Shown here in pieces: positions 8,543 to 17,203 of a DNA stretch of 64,000 nt. The notes beneath the pieces are model-generated. The model was not told the DNA's origin, ran no database searches, and saw only the letters and a program-made list of their open reading frames with translations. Within the stretch, counting starts at the first letter, position 1. The number at the start of each line of letters is the position of its first letter. The stretch comes from an uncultured Lachnospiraceae bacterium (GTDB lineage Bacteria; Bacillota; Clostridia; Lachnospirales; Lachnospiraceae): NCBI GenBank assembly GCA_910586645.1, contig CAJUIS010000012.1, forward strand, positions 11,184-75,183, written 5' to 3'. A program made the position numbers and the translations under genes.

Positions 8543-10744
8543 ATGAAAAGCATAGCTTTGCCGCGTTCTTTGAAAATTAGCATAGCAGTCATTATTTGCT
8601 TGAATATTTTTATTTTTTCGTTTTTGGGAAGATCCATTAACAAAATGAGTGAAAACGCGATTGAAAATTTAGGCGATGCTTATATGGGCGGAACGAATGA
8701 ACAGGTATCGCTGCATTTTGAAACGATTATCGCACTCCGTCTGACTATGGCGGAGTCTATAGCCCGTATTGCATCAGATGAAACGACATCCGGTTATGGT
8801 TCGAAAGAAGAAATAGAATATGGTGCGAAGGCAAGGAATTTTTTATGCGCAGCCCTCTATTCGCCTGATGGTGAAATAGAGATGATTTATGGAGATTCTG
8901 TGGAGCCGAATACGCCGAAACCGTTTTTAAACAGTCTGAAAAACGGAGAGAGAAAAGTATCATCCGCTGTTGACAGCAACGGAAATGATGTGATTTTGTT
9001 TGGCGTTCCCTGTGAATATCCTATGTCTGACGGAAGCGACAGCCTTGCGCTTGTCGTAGGGCTTTCTTCCAAATATATGGGCGAGGTTCTTTTTCTGGAT
9101 ACAGAGAATCCTCTGATTTATTCCTATGTCATACGAAAAGACGGAAGCTATGTGATCCGGGATCGTGGAGGTAAAAAGGAAAATTATTTTGACCGTCTGT
9201 ATTGTATTTTTGACGGTCAGAATGAGGAAGCGGATTATTACATTGAACAGTTGACGGCTGCGATGAATGCAGGGGAAGATTATTCCGTTATTCTTAACAG
9301 TGGCAAATCGCGCCGTCATCTGTATTGTACCAGTCTTCCCTATTGCGAATGGTATCTGGTGACAGTCTTTCCGTTTGACGGGCTGGATGAGGAGATCGCA
9401 GGTATGGGGAGTCATTGGCTTTTCCTTGTTTATGCTGCCTCTTTTGCAGTCATCGCTATGCTCTTGTACATATTCTTTCAGTATTTCAGGATATTTAAAA
9501 AACAGGTGTCAGAGTTAAAGCGTATGAATGCAGAAATGGATGCGGCGCGTAAATCCGCTGAAAAAGCGCAGAAGGAAGCGGAAGACGCCAATGCGGCAAA
9601 GCAGGAATTTTTGTCCAGCATGAGCCACGATATACGCACGCCCATGAATGCCATTATCGGCATGACATCCATAGCGATAACCAATGCGCACAATCAGGGG
9701 GAGGTTCAGGAATATCTGCGGAAAATTGCAATATCCAGTAAGCATCTGCTGGGACTGATCAATGACGTGCTGGATATGTCTAAGATTGAGAGCGGCAAAA
9801 TGACTTTGAATATTGTGCCGGTATCTTTAAAGGAAGTTATGGACAGCATTGTAAGTATCATACAGCCGCAGGTCAAAGCCAAAAATCAGCAGTTCAGCGC
9901 AGTTGTCCATGAAATTCTTACGGAATATGTGTGCTGTGACAGTGTGCGTCTGAATCAGGTGTTGATCAATTTGCTGGGAAATGCTGTCAAATTTACGCCG
10001 GAAAACGGTACGGTTTTGATATCTTTGCATCAGGAAGCGCTGCCGGAGGATACTTCCTGCGTTCGCACGCATTTCATAGTAAAAGATACAGGCATTGGGA
10101 TGTCAGAAGAATATCAGAAGAAAATTTTTGATTCCTTCAGCAGGGAGAACAACGCCCGTGTGCAGAAAACAGAAGGTTCGGGTCTTGGGATGTCAATTAC
10201 CAAGTATATTGTGGACGCTATGGGAGGCACGATTTCTGTTCATAGCGAGCAGGGAAAGGGCAGTGAGTTCCACGTCGTTCTTGATCTGGCAAAGGCAAAT
10301 GAGCAGGAGATTGATGCTTTCGTCAAAGAATCTGTAGAAGACAAAGCGGAAATGGATACAAAGCTTAGAGGGAAGCGCATTTTATTAGCAGAGGATAACG
10401 AGCTTAACTGGGAAGTTGCAAGCGAGCTGCTTTCAGTCCTTGAGCTGGAATTGGATTGGGTGGAAAACGGACAAATCTGCGTTGAGAAATTCAGAAAATC
10501 TCCTGAAGGATATTATGACGCAATTATGATGGACGTACGGATGCCTGTAATGGACGGCTACGAAGCAACCAGGGCGATCCGCGGGCTGAAACGCGCAGAT
10601 TCAGACATTCCGATTATTGCAATGACCGCCGATGCCTTTTCAGAAGATATTCAGAAATGCCTGGAATGCGGCATGAATGACCATTTGGCAAAACCGATAG
10701 ACGTTTTGGTTATTGCTCAAAAATTAAAAAAATATCTGAAATAA
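8543..10744 (+). CDS. Membrane hybrid sensor histidine kinase with one receiver
   Basis: A hybrid kinase of 733 residues from the chosen ATG. Transmembrane segment at about 10-28, extracytoplasmic Cache-like sensor about 30-288, second transmembrane segment about 292-314, coiled coil, HisKA with His362 in 'MSHDIRTPMNAIIGM', HATPase ('NLLGNAVKFT', 'KDTGIGM', 'GSGLGMSI') and a receiver with Asp664 in 'MMDVRMPVMDG'. An in-frame ATG at 8510 exists, but its nearest GGGA is only 2 bases away, whereas 8543 has GGAG about 11 bases upstream; 8510 remains possible. It resembles the kinase at 1744 but has a single receiver and a different sensor region. No HPt or output protein follows; an ABC exporter operon does. 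Confidence 0.92.
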   Translation: MKSIALPRSLKISIAVIICLNIFIFSFLGRSINKMSENAIENLGDAYMGGTNEQVSLHFETIIALRLTMAESIARIASDETTSGYGSKEEIEYGAKARNFLCAALYSPDGEIEMIYGDSVEPNTPKPFLNSLKNGERKVSSAVDSNGNDVILFGVPCEYPMSDGSDSLALVVGLSSKYMGEVLFLDTENPLIYSYVIRKDGSYVIRDRGGKKENYFDRLYCIFDGQNEEADYYIEQLTAAMNAGEDYSVILNSGKSRRHLYCTSLPYCEWYLVTVFPFDGLDEEIAGMGSHWLFLVYAASFAVIAMLLYIFFQYFRIFKKQVSELKRMNAEMDAARKSAEKAQKEAEDANAAKQEFLSSMSHDIRTPMNAIIGMTSIAITNAHNQGEVQEYLRKIAISSKHLLGLINDVLDMSKIESGKMTLNIVPVSLKEVMDSIVSIIQPQVKAKNQQFSAVVHEILTEYVCCDSVRLNQVLINLLGNAVKFTPENGTVLISLHQEALPEDTSCVRTHFIVKDTGIGMSEEYQKKIFDSFSRENNARVQKTEGSGLGMSITKYIVDAMGGTISVHSEQGKGSEFHVVLDLAKANEQEIDAFVKESVEDKAEMDTKLRGKRILLAEDNELNWEVASELLSVLELELDWVENGQICVEKFRKSPEGYYDAIMMDVRMPVMDGYEATRAIRGLKRADSDIPIIAMTADAFSEDIQKCLECGMNDHLAKPIDVLVIAQKLKKYLK

Positions 10745-10850
10745 CGCTCCCTGCGCTCTTCACATTCTTTTCACACAAACTACACGTTTTATACACGAAA
10801 AAAGTCTACGCTTATCCTTGGTAAAATCATGGAAAAGGAGGCAGAAAAAC

Positions 10851-11825
10851 GTGATTGAAATTTCCCATCTTGTAAAAAAATACGGAAGCCATACGGCGGT
10901 GGACGATGTAAGCCTTACGGTGGAACCCGGAAGGATTTATGGGTTTTTGGGGCCGAACGGAGCGGGCAAATCTACGACGATGAATGTGATCACAGGGTAT
11001 TTGGGGGCGACAGGCGGCGAGGTAAAAATCAATGGGCACGATATTTTAAAGGAGCCGGAGGAAGCAAAAAAGTGCATTGGCTATCTGCCGGAGATGCCGC
11101 CGCTTTATATGGATATGACGGTGAAGGAATATCTGAATTTTGCGGCAGAGCTGAAAATGAAAAAATCTCTGCGCAAAAAAGTTGTGGAAGAAGCGATGGA
11201 GCTTACAGGGATTTCCGATAAAAAGGATCGCCTGATCCGAAACCTTTCCAAAGGATACCGTCAAAGAGTTGGATTGGCGCAGGCGGTTCTCGGGTATCCG
11301 CAGGTTATTATTTTAGATGAGCCGACCGTTGGATTAGATCCTAGGCAGATTATTGAAATGAGGGATTTAATCCGAAAACTGGGGGAAAACCACACGGTGA
11401 TTTTAAGCTCCCATATCCTTTCGGAAGTGCGGGAAGTCTGCGATTATATTTTTATTCTTTCTGAAGGGAAATTGGTTGCGGATGATACGACGGAACATCT
11501 GTTAAAGCAGGTGGAAGACGGGAAAAGAGAACTGAAAATTCTGGTGGAAGGCGACGGGCGGAAGGCGGAAGAAATTTTAGCGGCGGATGAAGCGGTGGAA
11601 ACGGTTCTGGCCTGTTTGGGCAGCGAAGAGAATACAACAGAGTTTACGCTTACAGCGAAAGAAGGGGCGGACATCAGAAGCCATGTGATAAAGGAGCTTG
11701 TCAATGCCGGCGTTTCCATTCTGGAAGCGGCGTCTTCCGGAAAGACGTTAGAGGATATTTTCCTTGAGCTTACGAATCAGAAAGGAGCGTTGCATTATGA
11801 CAGCAATTCTGAAACGGGAGTTTAA
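10851..11825 (+). CDS. ABC transporter ATP-binding protein (GldA/CcmA type)
   Basis: A 324-residue ABC ATPase. Walker A 'GPNGAGKST', signature 'LSKGYRQRVGLAQA', Walker B 'VIILDEPTVGLDP' and the H-loop 'ILSSHILSEV' are all present, with a C-terminal extension of about 100 residues typical of ABC-2 exporters. The start is GTG at 10851 with AAGGAGG upstream; the longer in-frame TTG reading at 10818 has no ribosome site. The stop lies 29 bases inside the next gene, which encodes the permease. Together with that gene and the DUF4340 protein it forms a Gld-type ABC system. In Bacteroidetes GldA/F/G serve gliding; in Firmicutes the substrate is unknown, and envelope material is a guess. Confidence 0.92.
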   Translation: MIEISHLVKKYGSHTAVDDVSLTVEPGRIYGFLGPNGAGKSTTMNVITGYLGATGGEVKINGHDILKEPEEAKKCIGYLPEMPPLYMDMTVKEYLNFAAELKMKKSLRKKVVEEAMELTGISDKKDRLIRNLSKGYRQRVGLAQAVLGYPQVIILDEPTVGLDPRQIIEMRDLIRKLGENHTVILSSHILSEVREVCDYIFILSEGKLVADDTTEHLLKQVEDGKRELKILVEGDGRKAEEILAADEAVETVLACLGSEENTTEFTLTAKEGADIRSHVIKELVNAGVSILEAASSGKTLEDIFLELTNQKGALHYDSNSETGV

Positions 11826-13914
11826 ATCTTATTTTCAAAATATCATCGGCTGGCTGTATCTTGCGGCCACGCTTGCGCTGTACGGACTTTATTTTTTCGC
11901 ATACAATCTGAATTTTGGATATGCCAAAGTTTCTTATTCTATCAACGCGATCACATTTCTGGTGTTGATTACCGTGCCTGTGCTTACAATGCGGAGCCTT
12001 GCAGAAGAGAAAAAAAGCAAAACAGATCAACTGATTTTAACTGCCCCGGTATCTGTGGGGAAAATCGTACTGGCCAAGTATCTGGCGATGGCGGCGGTAC
12101 ATACGGCTGCAATGCTGTTGATTGCTGCAACGCCGCTTTTGCTGACACTGTTTGGAGAGGTTCCTCTGGCGGAAAGTTACGCCGCTGTATTGGGATTCTG
12201 GCTATATGGACTTTTGTGTATCGCAATTGGTTTATTTGTCTCTTCTTTGACGGAAAGCCAGGTAATTTCCGCTGTTTTGACTTTTGTCTTTTTATTTATG
12301 GGATTTATGATGTCAAGTGTGACGGGGATGTTTTCTTCCGGGGGAAACATTTTGACGAAGATTTTAAATTGCTATGACCTTGTGACGCCTCTGGATTCTT
12401 TTTTGGACGGATGCCTTTCTTTGACAGGGATTATTTATTATGCGGTGGCTGCTGCCCTGTTTTTGTTTTTGACGGCGCAGTCAATACAGAAACGCCGGTT
12501 TACAGTCAGTGCGAAAAAATTAAAAACGGGCGTTTTTTCTGCGGGGCTTACGGCGATTGCAATTGCGCTTGCAGTCGTTGTCAACCTGTTTGCGGCGGAG
12601 CTTCCAAGTACGGTTATGGAGATTGACGTGACTTCTTCAAAACTGTATTCCCTGACAGAAGATACAAAAGAGCTGTTAAAAGATTTAAAAAAAGATGTCA
12701 CAATTTATGTGATTGCGTCAGAAGAAAGCGCGGATACAACCGTTGCGGAGACTTTAAAACGATATGAAGATTCTTCGTCCTATATTAAAGTGGAATATAA
12801 AGATCCGGCGGTAAATCCGAATTTCTATCAGCAGTATACAGAGGAAAGCATTTCTATGGGGAGTCTGATTGCCGTTTGCGGAGAGATTTCCAAAGTCATC
12901 GATTATAGGGAACTGTTTGAAACGGAGGTGGATTATAATACGTATTCCCAGCAGACAACCGGATATGACGGCGAGGGACAGGTGACAAGCGCGCTGCAGT
13001 ATGTGACAAATGAAAATATGCCTGTGGTTTACCAGCTTGCCGGACATGGGGAGACGGAGCTTGCCGGAAACTTCGCAAAGGCAGTGGAAAAAGCGAATGT
13101 TACAATAAAATCTTTAAATCTTCTGGAGGAAGATGCAGTGCCAAAAGATGCAAAGGCCCTGATTATAAACGGTCCGGCGTCTGATTTTTCAGGAGATGAC
13201 GCGGACAAAATAAAGGCATATATGAAAGACGGAGGAAATGTGCTTGTAACCTTAAATTATCAGGCCAAAGAGGATATGAAAAACTTTGCGTCTGTTTTAT
13301 CAGAGTATGGCGTGACGCAGGTAAAGGGACTGATTGCCGAAGGAAGTTCCGGCCAGTACTATCAAAACCCGTTTTACTTGCTGCCGGATGTGGCGTCTTC
13401 GGCTTATACTTCTTCTGTAGGGAGCAATTATATTTTTGCGCCTTATGTGCAGGGCGTTTCTTATCCGGAAAGCAGTGAAGAGATTACGTATACGCCGCTG
13501 CTTACGACTTCTGATTCGGCGGTCGCAAAAGCGGATGCGTCGGCTGCTGCTACGTATGCGTTCGAAGAAGGGGATACAAAGGGGCCGTTTACCATCGGCC
13601 TTGCCGCGGAACAGAGAAAAGACGGGGAAATAACAGGAAGGCTTGTCGTTTATGGTTCTTCGGAAATTATTTCAGACAGTGCGGATGAGATGGTGTCAGG
13701 AACAAATTCCGGCATGTTTGCCGATGCGCTTTCAAATTTTGTACAGACAGAAGATGCGTCTGCGATCGTAATTCCAGTCAAAAGCTATCATACGGCCCAG
13801 CTTGTCGTAACAGCGTTTTTAGGAAGAGCGATTGGGCTTTCCATTCTGATTTTGCTTCCGGCGCTGCTGCTTCTTGCAGGAGTTGTAATCTGGGCAAAGA
13901 GAAGGAGACGTTAG
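11797..13914 (+). CDS. Fused ABC-2 permease and GldG-like auxiliary protein
   Basis: A 705-residue membrane protein with two parts. Residues 1 to about 240 form an ABC-2 permease with about six hydrophobic segments. After another transmembrane segment near 250-270, a large extracytoplasmic part resembles GldG/ABC_transp_aux ('LYSLTEDTKELL', 'YQLAGHGETEL', 'LIINGPASDFS'), ending in a transmembrane anchor and a basic 'KRRRR' tail. This corresponds to GldF and GldG joined in one chain. The start is ATG 11797 with AAAGGAGC upstream, overlapping the ATPase gene by 29 bases, which suggests translational coupling. The next gene, 11 bases on, encodes a DUF4340 protein that commonly accompanies this family. 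Confidence 0.88.
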   Translation: MTAILKREFKSYFQNIIGWLYLAATLALYGLYFFAYNLNFGYAKVSYSINAITFLVLITVPVLTMRSLAEEKKSKTDQLILTAPVSVGKIVLAKYLAMAAVHTAAMLLIAATPLLLTLFGEVPLAESYAAVLGFWLYGLLCIAIGLFVSSLTESQVISAVLTFVFLFMGFMMSSVTGMFSSGGNILTKILNCYDLVTPLDSFLDGCLSLTGIIYYAVAAALFLFLTAQSIQKRRFTVSAKKLKTGVFSAGLTAIAIALAVVVNLFAAELPSTVMEIDVTSSKLYSLTEDTKELLKDLKKDVTIYVIASEESADTTVAETLKRYEDSSSYIKVEYKDPAVNPNFYQQYTEESISMGSLIAVCGEISKVIDYRELFETEVDYNTYSQQTTGYDGEGQVTSALQYVTNENMPVVYQLAGHGETELAGNFAKAVEKANVTIKSLNLLEEDAVPKDAKALIINGPASDFSGDDADKIKAYMKDGGNVLVTLNYQAKEDMKNFASVLSEYGVTQVKGLIAEGSSGQYYQNPFYLLPDVASSAYTSSVGSNYIFAPYVQGVSYPESSEEITYTPLLTTSDSAVAKADASAAATYAFEEGDTKGPFTIGLAAEQRKDGEITGRLVVYGSSEIISDSADEMVSGTNSGMFADALSNFVQTEDASAIVIPVKSYHTAQLVVTAFLGRAIGLSILILLPALLLLAGVVIWAKRRRR

Positions 13915-13925
13915 GAGGGCTTTAT

Positions 13926-14507
13926 ATGAAAAAACAAAAAAGACAGATGATTTTGATTTTGGCGCTGCTTCTTGTGTTTGGTTCGGCATATGCGGGAATG
14001 CGTGCATATAATCAGAATCAAAGCAGGAAAGAAGCAGAAGAAGCGGAAGCGGCAAAAATTTATGTGACAAATGTAAAAAAGGAAGAGATTACGGCTTTTT
14101 CTTATCAGAGCGGCGAGGAAACGCTGTTATTTGTGAAAGAAGGAGAAGATTTCATTCTGGAAAACGACAGAGAGATAAAGCTGGATCAGAGCGAAGTGGA
14201 GGCAATGGCCGAAACAGTATCGTCTGTGGAAGCGGAAGATCAGGTGAACATGCCGGGTGATTTGGCGGAATATGGGTTTGACGCGCCGGAAAATGTCATT
14301 ACGCTTACCACAGCAAAAGGACAGCAGACACTTACCATTGGTATGCAAAATCCTGTGACAGGTCAGCTTTATCTGACAAAAAGCGGCGATGACACTTCCG
14401 TATATCTGGTGGACGGCGGATTTTCTTCTTCCTTTGAAAAGACGAAAGAAGAGCTTCGGGCGGCAGAAGACAGTACGGCAAAAGAACCGGAGGAAACAGA
14501 AGATTGA
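13926..14507 (+). CDS. DUF4340 domain membrane-anchored protein
   Basis: A 193-residue protein with a single N-terminal transmembrane or signal segment at about 8-25, then an extracytoplasmic DUF4340 domain ('ITAFSYQSGEETLLF', 'YGFDAPENVITL', 'LTIGMQNPVTGQLYL'), ending in a Glu/Thr-rich tail. It is the third gene of the Gld-type ABC operon, starting 11 bases after the permease gene behind GGAGGG. DUF4340 proteins are often found beside GldG-like proteins and are thought to be accessory subunits on the outer side of the membrane; the actual role is not known. Confidence 0.85.
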   Translation: MKKQKRQMILILALLLVFGSAYAGMRAYNQNQSRKEAEEAEAAKIYVTNVKKEEITAFSYQSGEETLLFVKEGEDFILENDREIKLDQSEVEAMAETVSSVEAEDQVNMPGDLAEYGFDAPENVITLTTAKGQQTLTIGMQNPVTGQLYLTKSGDDTSVYLVDGGFSSSFEKTKEELRAAEDSTAKEPEETED

Positions 14508-14515
14508 CGCTAAAC

Positions 14516-14577
14516 TTGTTTTCCGGAAAAAAATGTGCTATTGTATTTGCGGCGCATGATGGAAACAGACTGTTTCC
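14516..14577 (+). promoter_or_regulatory. Extended -10 promoter with downstream palindrome
   Basis: TTGTTT, 17-base spacer, TATTGT preceded by TGC as an extended -10 (14516-14544). Just downstream of the expected start of transcription lies GGAAACA-GAC-TGTTTCC (14561-14577), a 7-3-7 palindrome placed where a repressor operator would be. This is inferred from sequence only. Confidence 0.5.
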
Positions 14578-14610
14578 AATCAGACGGCGGACAGGAAAGG
14601 AGCAGAGGAA

Positions 14611-15018
14611 ATGAGGATTGCAGTAACTTTTGAAAACGGAAATATCTTTCAGCATTTCGGGCATACGGAGCAGTTTAAATTGTATGATGTTTCGGACGGA
14701 CAAATTACAAAAGAGCGGATTGTGGAAACGAATGGGAGCGGGCACGGCGCGCTTGCCGGATTTTTGAAAAATATGGAAGCGGACGTTTTAATCTGCGGAG
14801 GCATTGGCGGAGGCGCGCAGACGGCATTGAAGGAAGCGGGCATTCAGCTCTATGGCGGCGTTACAGGAGAAGCCGATCCTGCGGTGCTGGATTTTCTTGC
14901 AGGAAACCTTTCTTATCATCCGGACACTGTATGCAGCCATCATGCGCATGGACATCATGGCGGCCAATGCGGAGAGGAAAAACAGGGATGCCATGGAAAT
15001 AAAGAAGGATGTAAATAA
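14611..15018 (+). CDS. NifX/NifB-like (dinitrogenase iron-molybdenum cofactor) family protein
   Basis: A 135-residue protein of the NifB/NifX/VnfX fold. The core (residues 1 to about 105) has 'IAVTFENGNIFQHFGHTEQF', 'LICGGIGGGAQTALKEAGIQ' and the Gly-rich turns of the family. It is followed by a His- and Cys-rich tail ('HHAHGHHGG', two further Cys pairs), which looks like a metal-binding extension. No nitrogenase genes are in the window, and in anaerobic Clostridia such proteins are generally thought to handle iron or iron-sulfur clusters rather than nitrogenase. It stands directly before a superoxide reductase gene, consistent with an iron-related task (inference). AAAGGAG precedes the ATG, and it has its own promoter at 14516. 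Confidence 0.88.
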   Translation: MRIAVTFENGNIFQHFGHTEQFKLYDVSDGQITKERIVETNGSGHGALAGFLKNMEADVLICGGIGGGAQTALKEAGIQLYGGVTGEADPAVLDFLAGNLSYHPDTVCSHHAHGHHGGQCGEEKQGCHGNKEGCK

Positions 15019-15030
15019 TTTCAGGAATAA

Positions 15031-15059
15031 TTGCCAAAATAAGAGAAAACTGTTACAAT
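15031..15059 (+). promoter_or_regulatory. Sigma-A-type promoter with extended -10 for superoxide reductase
   Basis: TTGCCA, 17-base spacer, TACAAT with TGT directly before the -10 hexamer. It lies in the 85-base gap after the NifX-like gene and implies a leader of about 40 bases. Confidence 0.7.
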
Positions 15060-15103
15060 GGTTTTTATAAGAACAAGTCAGTGGGAAAAGAAAGGAATGG
15101 AAT

Positions 15104-15478
15104 ATGGAACAGAAATTTTATATTTGTGAACATTGCGGAAACATAATTGAAATGGTAAAAGACGTTGGAGTTCCGGTGATGTGCTGCGGCCAGAAAATGA
15201 AAGAGCTGGTTCCCGGCACAACGGATGCGGCATTCGAAAAGCATGTGCCGGATTATAAGGTGGAAGGCAGCCGCGTGATTGTCAATGTAGGTTCTGTAGA
15301 GCATCCTATGATGCCGGAGCATTATATTGAATGGGTGGCTTTGCAGACGAAGCAGGGCGTTCAGCGCAAGGTTCTGCGCCCGGAAGATAAGCCGTCTGTG
15401 TGTTTTGCCATTTGCGACGGAGACGAAGTGGAAGCAGTATATGCATACTGCAATCTGCACAGCCTTTGGAAAGCATAA
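15104..15478 (+). CDS. dfx: Desulfoferrodoxin (superoxide reductase)
   Basis: A 124-residue 2Fe-type superoxide reductase, which reduces superoxide to hydrogen peroxide in anaerobes without forming oxygen. The N-terminal desulforedoxin domain has Cys8, Cys11, Cys27 and Cys28 for the rubredoxin-like iron centre. The catalytic domain has the usual ligands: His in 'FEKHVPDY', two His in 'VEHPMMPEHYIEW', and the Cys and His of 'AYCNLHSLWK'. Length and layout match the family throughout. It has its own promoter at 15031 and terminator at 15505, so it is monocistronic. AAAGGAATGG lies upstream of the ATG. Confidence 0.96.
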   Translation: MEQKFYICEHCGNIIEMVKDVGVPVMCCGQKMKELVPGTTDAAFEKHVPDYKVEGSRVIVNVGSVEHPMMPEHYIEWVALQTKQGVQRKVLRPEDKPSVCFAICDGDEVEAVYAYCNLHSLWKA

Positions 15479-15504
15479 TGCATATAAAAAGGGATCAAAA
15501 ATCA

Positions 15505-15527
15505 GGGCGATGCGTTCGCCCTTTTTT
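15505..15527 (+). terminator. Rho-independent terminator after superoxide reductase
   Basis: Stem GGGCGA/TCGCCC with loop TGCGT, followed by six Ts. Confidence 0.85.
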
Positions 15528-15565
15528 GAATTTACAAAGAAGATGCGGAAAGGAGGATGAGGTCT

Positions 15566-16906
15566 GTGAGAATGTATGATCTGATTGAAAAGAAAAAAGA
15601 GGGGCGGATTTTAACGGAAGAAGAAATCAGATGGATGATAGACGGATACGTCAGAGGTGAAATTCCAGATTATCAGATGTCCGCGATGATGATGGCGATT
15701 TGCTTTCAGGGGCTGAATGAAAAAGAAACGCTTGATTTGACGCTTTCCATGCGCGACAGCGGCGATTGCCTGGATTTGTCGGAAATACCGGGAAAGAAAG
15801 CGGATAAGCACAGTACAGGGGGCGTGGGAGATAAGACGTCGCTTGTCCTTGCGCCGGTGATTGCGTCGCTTGGGATTCCCATGGCGAAAATGTCAGGCAG
15901 AGGGCTTGGGCATACGGGAGGCACAATTGATAAACTGGAATGTTTTCCGGGCTTTACGACAGGGCTGAATGAAGAAAAGTTTATGGAAAATATCAAAAAC
16001 ATAGGGATTGCCATTGCCGGACAGACCGCAAATCTTGCTCCTGCAGATAAAAAGCTGTATGCGCTGCGCGACGTGACGGCGACGGTAAACCAGATGTCTT
16101 TGATTGCAGGCAGCATTATGAGCAAAAAGCTGGCGGCCGGAAGCGATATTATTGTTCTGGATGTAAAAACGGGTTCGGGCGCGTTTATGAAACGTTTGGA
16201 AGACGCCAAAAAACTGGCGGAGACAATGGTATCCATCGGCACAATGGCGGGAAAGAAAACAGCGGCGGTCATTACGGATATGGATCAGCCGCTCGGCAAT
16301 GCAGTGGGAAATTCCATAGAAGTGATAGAAGCGATTGAAGCTCTTTCCGGAAAAGGGCCGGCTGATTTTATGCAGGTTGTTTCTGCGCTTGGCAGTAAAA
16401 TCCTTATGCTTGCGGAACGCGCAGCGGATGAAGCGGAAGCGGAGGACATGATTTGCCGGTGCATTAAAAGCGGAGCTGCGAAAAAGAAATTCGCAGAGTT
16501 TGTGGAAGCGCAGGGCGGAGACGCTTCTTATGTCTGGGATACGGATCAGTTTAAAAAAGCGGAATATAAAATAGAAGTCCTCTCAGAAAAGGAAGGGTTT
16601 ATACAGAAGATTGACGCTGCGTCGATTGGGAGAGCCTGTATGGCGCTTGGCGGCGGAAGAGAAAGAAAAGACAGTGCAATCGATCTTTCCGTCGGCATTT
16701 ATCTTTGTAAAAAAAGAGGGGATTTTGTAAAGAAAAAGGAACCGCTTGCCGTTATTTACGCCAGCGACAGAGAGCGGGGGGAGGAGGAAAAAGAGCGGGT
16801 AAGGAACGCATATACAATAGGAGCGGTATGCCCGGATGAGTCAGGAACCATAAAAGCGGTGATTGACGGCATTGGCATGAATAATGCAAATTCTTTTTAC
16901 ATATAG
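15566..16906 (+). CDS. pdp: Pyrimidine-nucleoside phosphorylase
   Basis: Cleaves uridine, thymidine and deoxyuridine with phosphate to the base and (deoxy)ribose-1-phosphate in pyrimidine salvage. The 446 residues show the glycosyltransferase family 3 layout with 'KHSTGGVGDKTSL' (phosphate and pyrimidine binding), 'MSGRGLGHTGGTIDKLE' and 'LVLAPV'. The start is GTG 15566, giving MRMYDLIEKK, with AGGAGG 9 bases upstream; an in-frame ATG at 15557 directly abuts that site and is too close. It begins the operon that runs into yqfC, yqfD, phoH and ybeY, with only 6 bases before yqfC. The combination with sporulation genes looks positional rather than functional. Confidence 0.94.
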   Translation: MRMYDLIEKKKEGRILTEEEIRWMIDGYVRGEIPDYQMSAMMMAICFQGLNEKETLDLTLSMRDSGDCLDLSEIPGKKADKHSTGGVGDKTSLVLAPVIASLGIPMAKMSGRGLGHTGGTIDKLECFPGFTTGLNEEKFMENIKNIGIAIAGQTANLAPADKKLYALRDVTATVNQMSLIAGSIMSKKLAAGSDIIVLDVKTGSGAFMKRLEDAKKLAETMVSIGTMAGKKTAAVITDMDQPLGNAVGNSIEVIEAIEALSGKGPADFMQVVSALGSKILMLAERAADEAEAEDMICRCIKSGAAKKKFAEFVEAQGGDASYVWDTDQFKKAEYKIEVLSEKEGFIQKIDAASIGRACMALGGGRERKDSAIDLSVGIYLCKKRGDFVKKKEPLAVIYASDRERGEEEKERVRNAYTIGAVCPDESGTIKAVIDGIGMNNANSFYI

Positions 16907-16912
16907 ATAACT

Positions 16913-17194
16913 ATGAGTAAAATGAATCTTGGCAAATGGAAGGAAGGTCTGGTGGAATCTTTAGAGCTTCCCAAAGACCTTGTATATGGCGCCGTTCTTG
17001 TATCAATTACCGGACGGCAGGAAATTTTAATTGAAAATTACCGGGGAATTTTAGAATACACAAAAAATCATATCAGTCTGCAGACAAAGACCTGCAGACT
17101 GGTGGTTCATGGAAAAGATTTGGATATCAGTTATTATACCAATGAAGAAATGAAAATTACCGGCCGGATCGACTCGGTACGATATGAGGATTAG
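16913..17194 (+). CDS. yqfC: Sporulation protein YqfC
   Basis: A 93-residue member of the YabP/YqfC family. The body shows 'LELPKDLVYGAVLVSITGRQ', 'ILIENYRGILEY' and a short beta-rich C-terminus, and its length matches B. subtilis YqfC, a sporulation protein of the mother-cell programme. It lies 6 bases after pdp and 9 bases before yqfD, and yqfC-yqfD is a conserved pair in spore-formers. I see no dedicated sporulation promoter between pdp and yqfC, although a sigma-E site could lie inside pdp. Its presence is good evidence that the host descends from endospore-formers. Confidence 0.9.
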   Translation: MSKMNLGKWKEGLVESLELPKDLVYGAVLVSITGRQEILIENYRGILEYTKNHISLQTKTCRLVVHGKDLDISYYTNEEMKITGRIDSVRYED

Positions 17195-17203
17195 GAGGCA
17201 GTT

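Noticed and set aside
10759..10795. Possible promoter of the Gld-type ABC operon (TTTTCA or TTCACA with TATACA)
   Set aside because: Hexamers and spacing are weak, so it is not listed as a feature, although some promoter must serve the operon unless it is read from the kinase genes.
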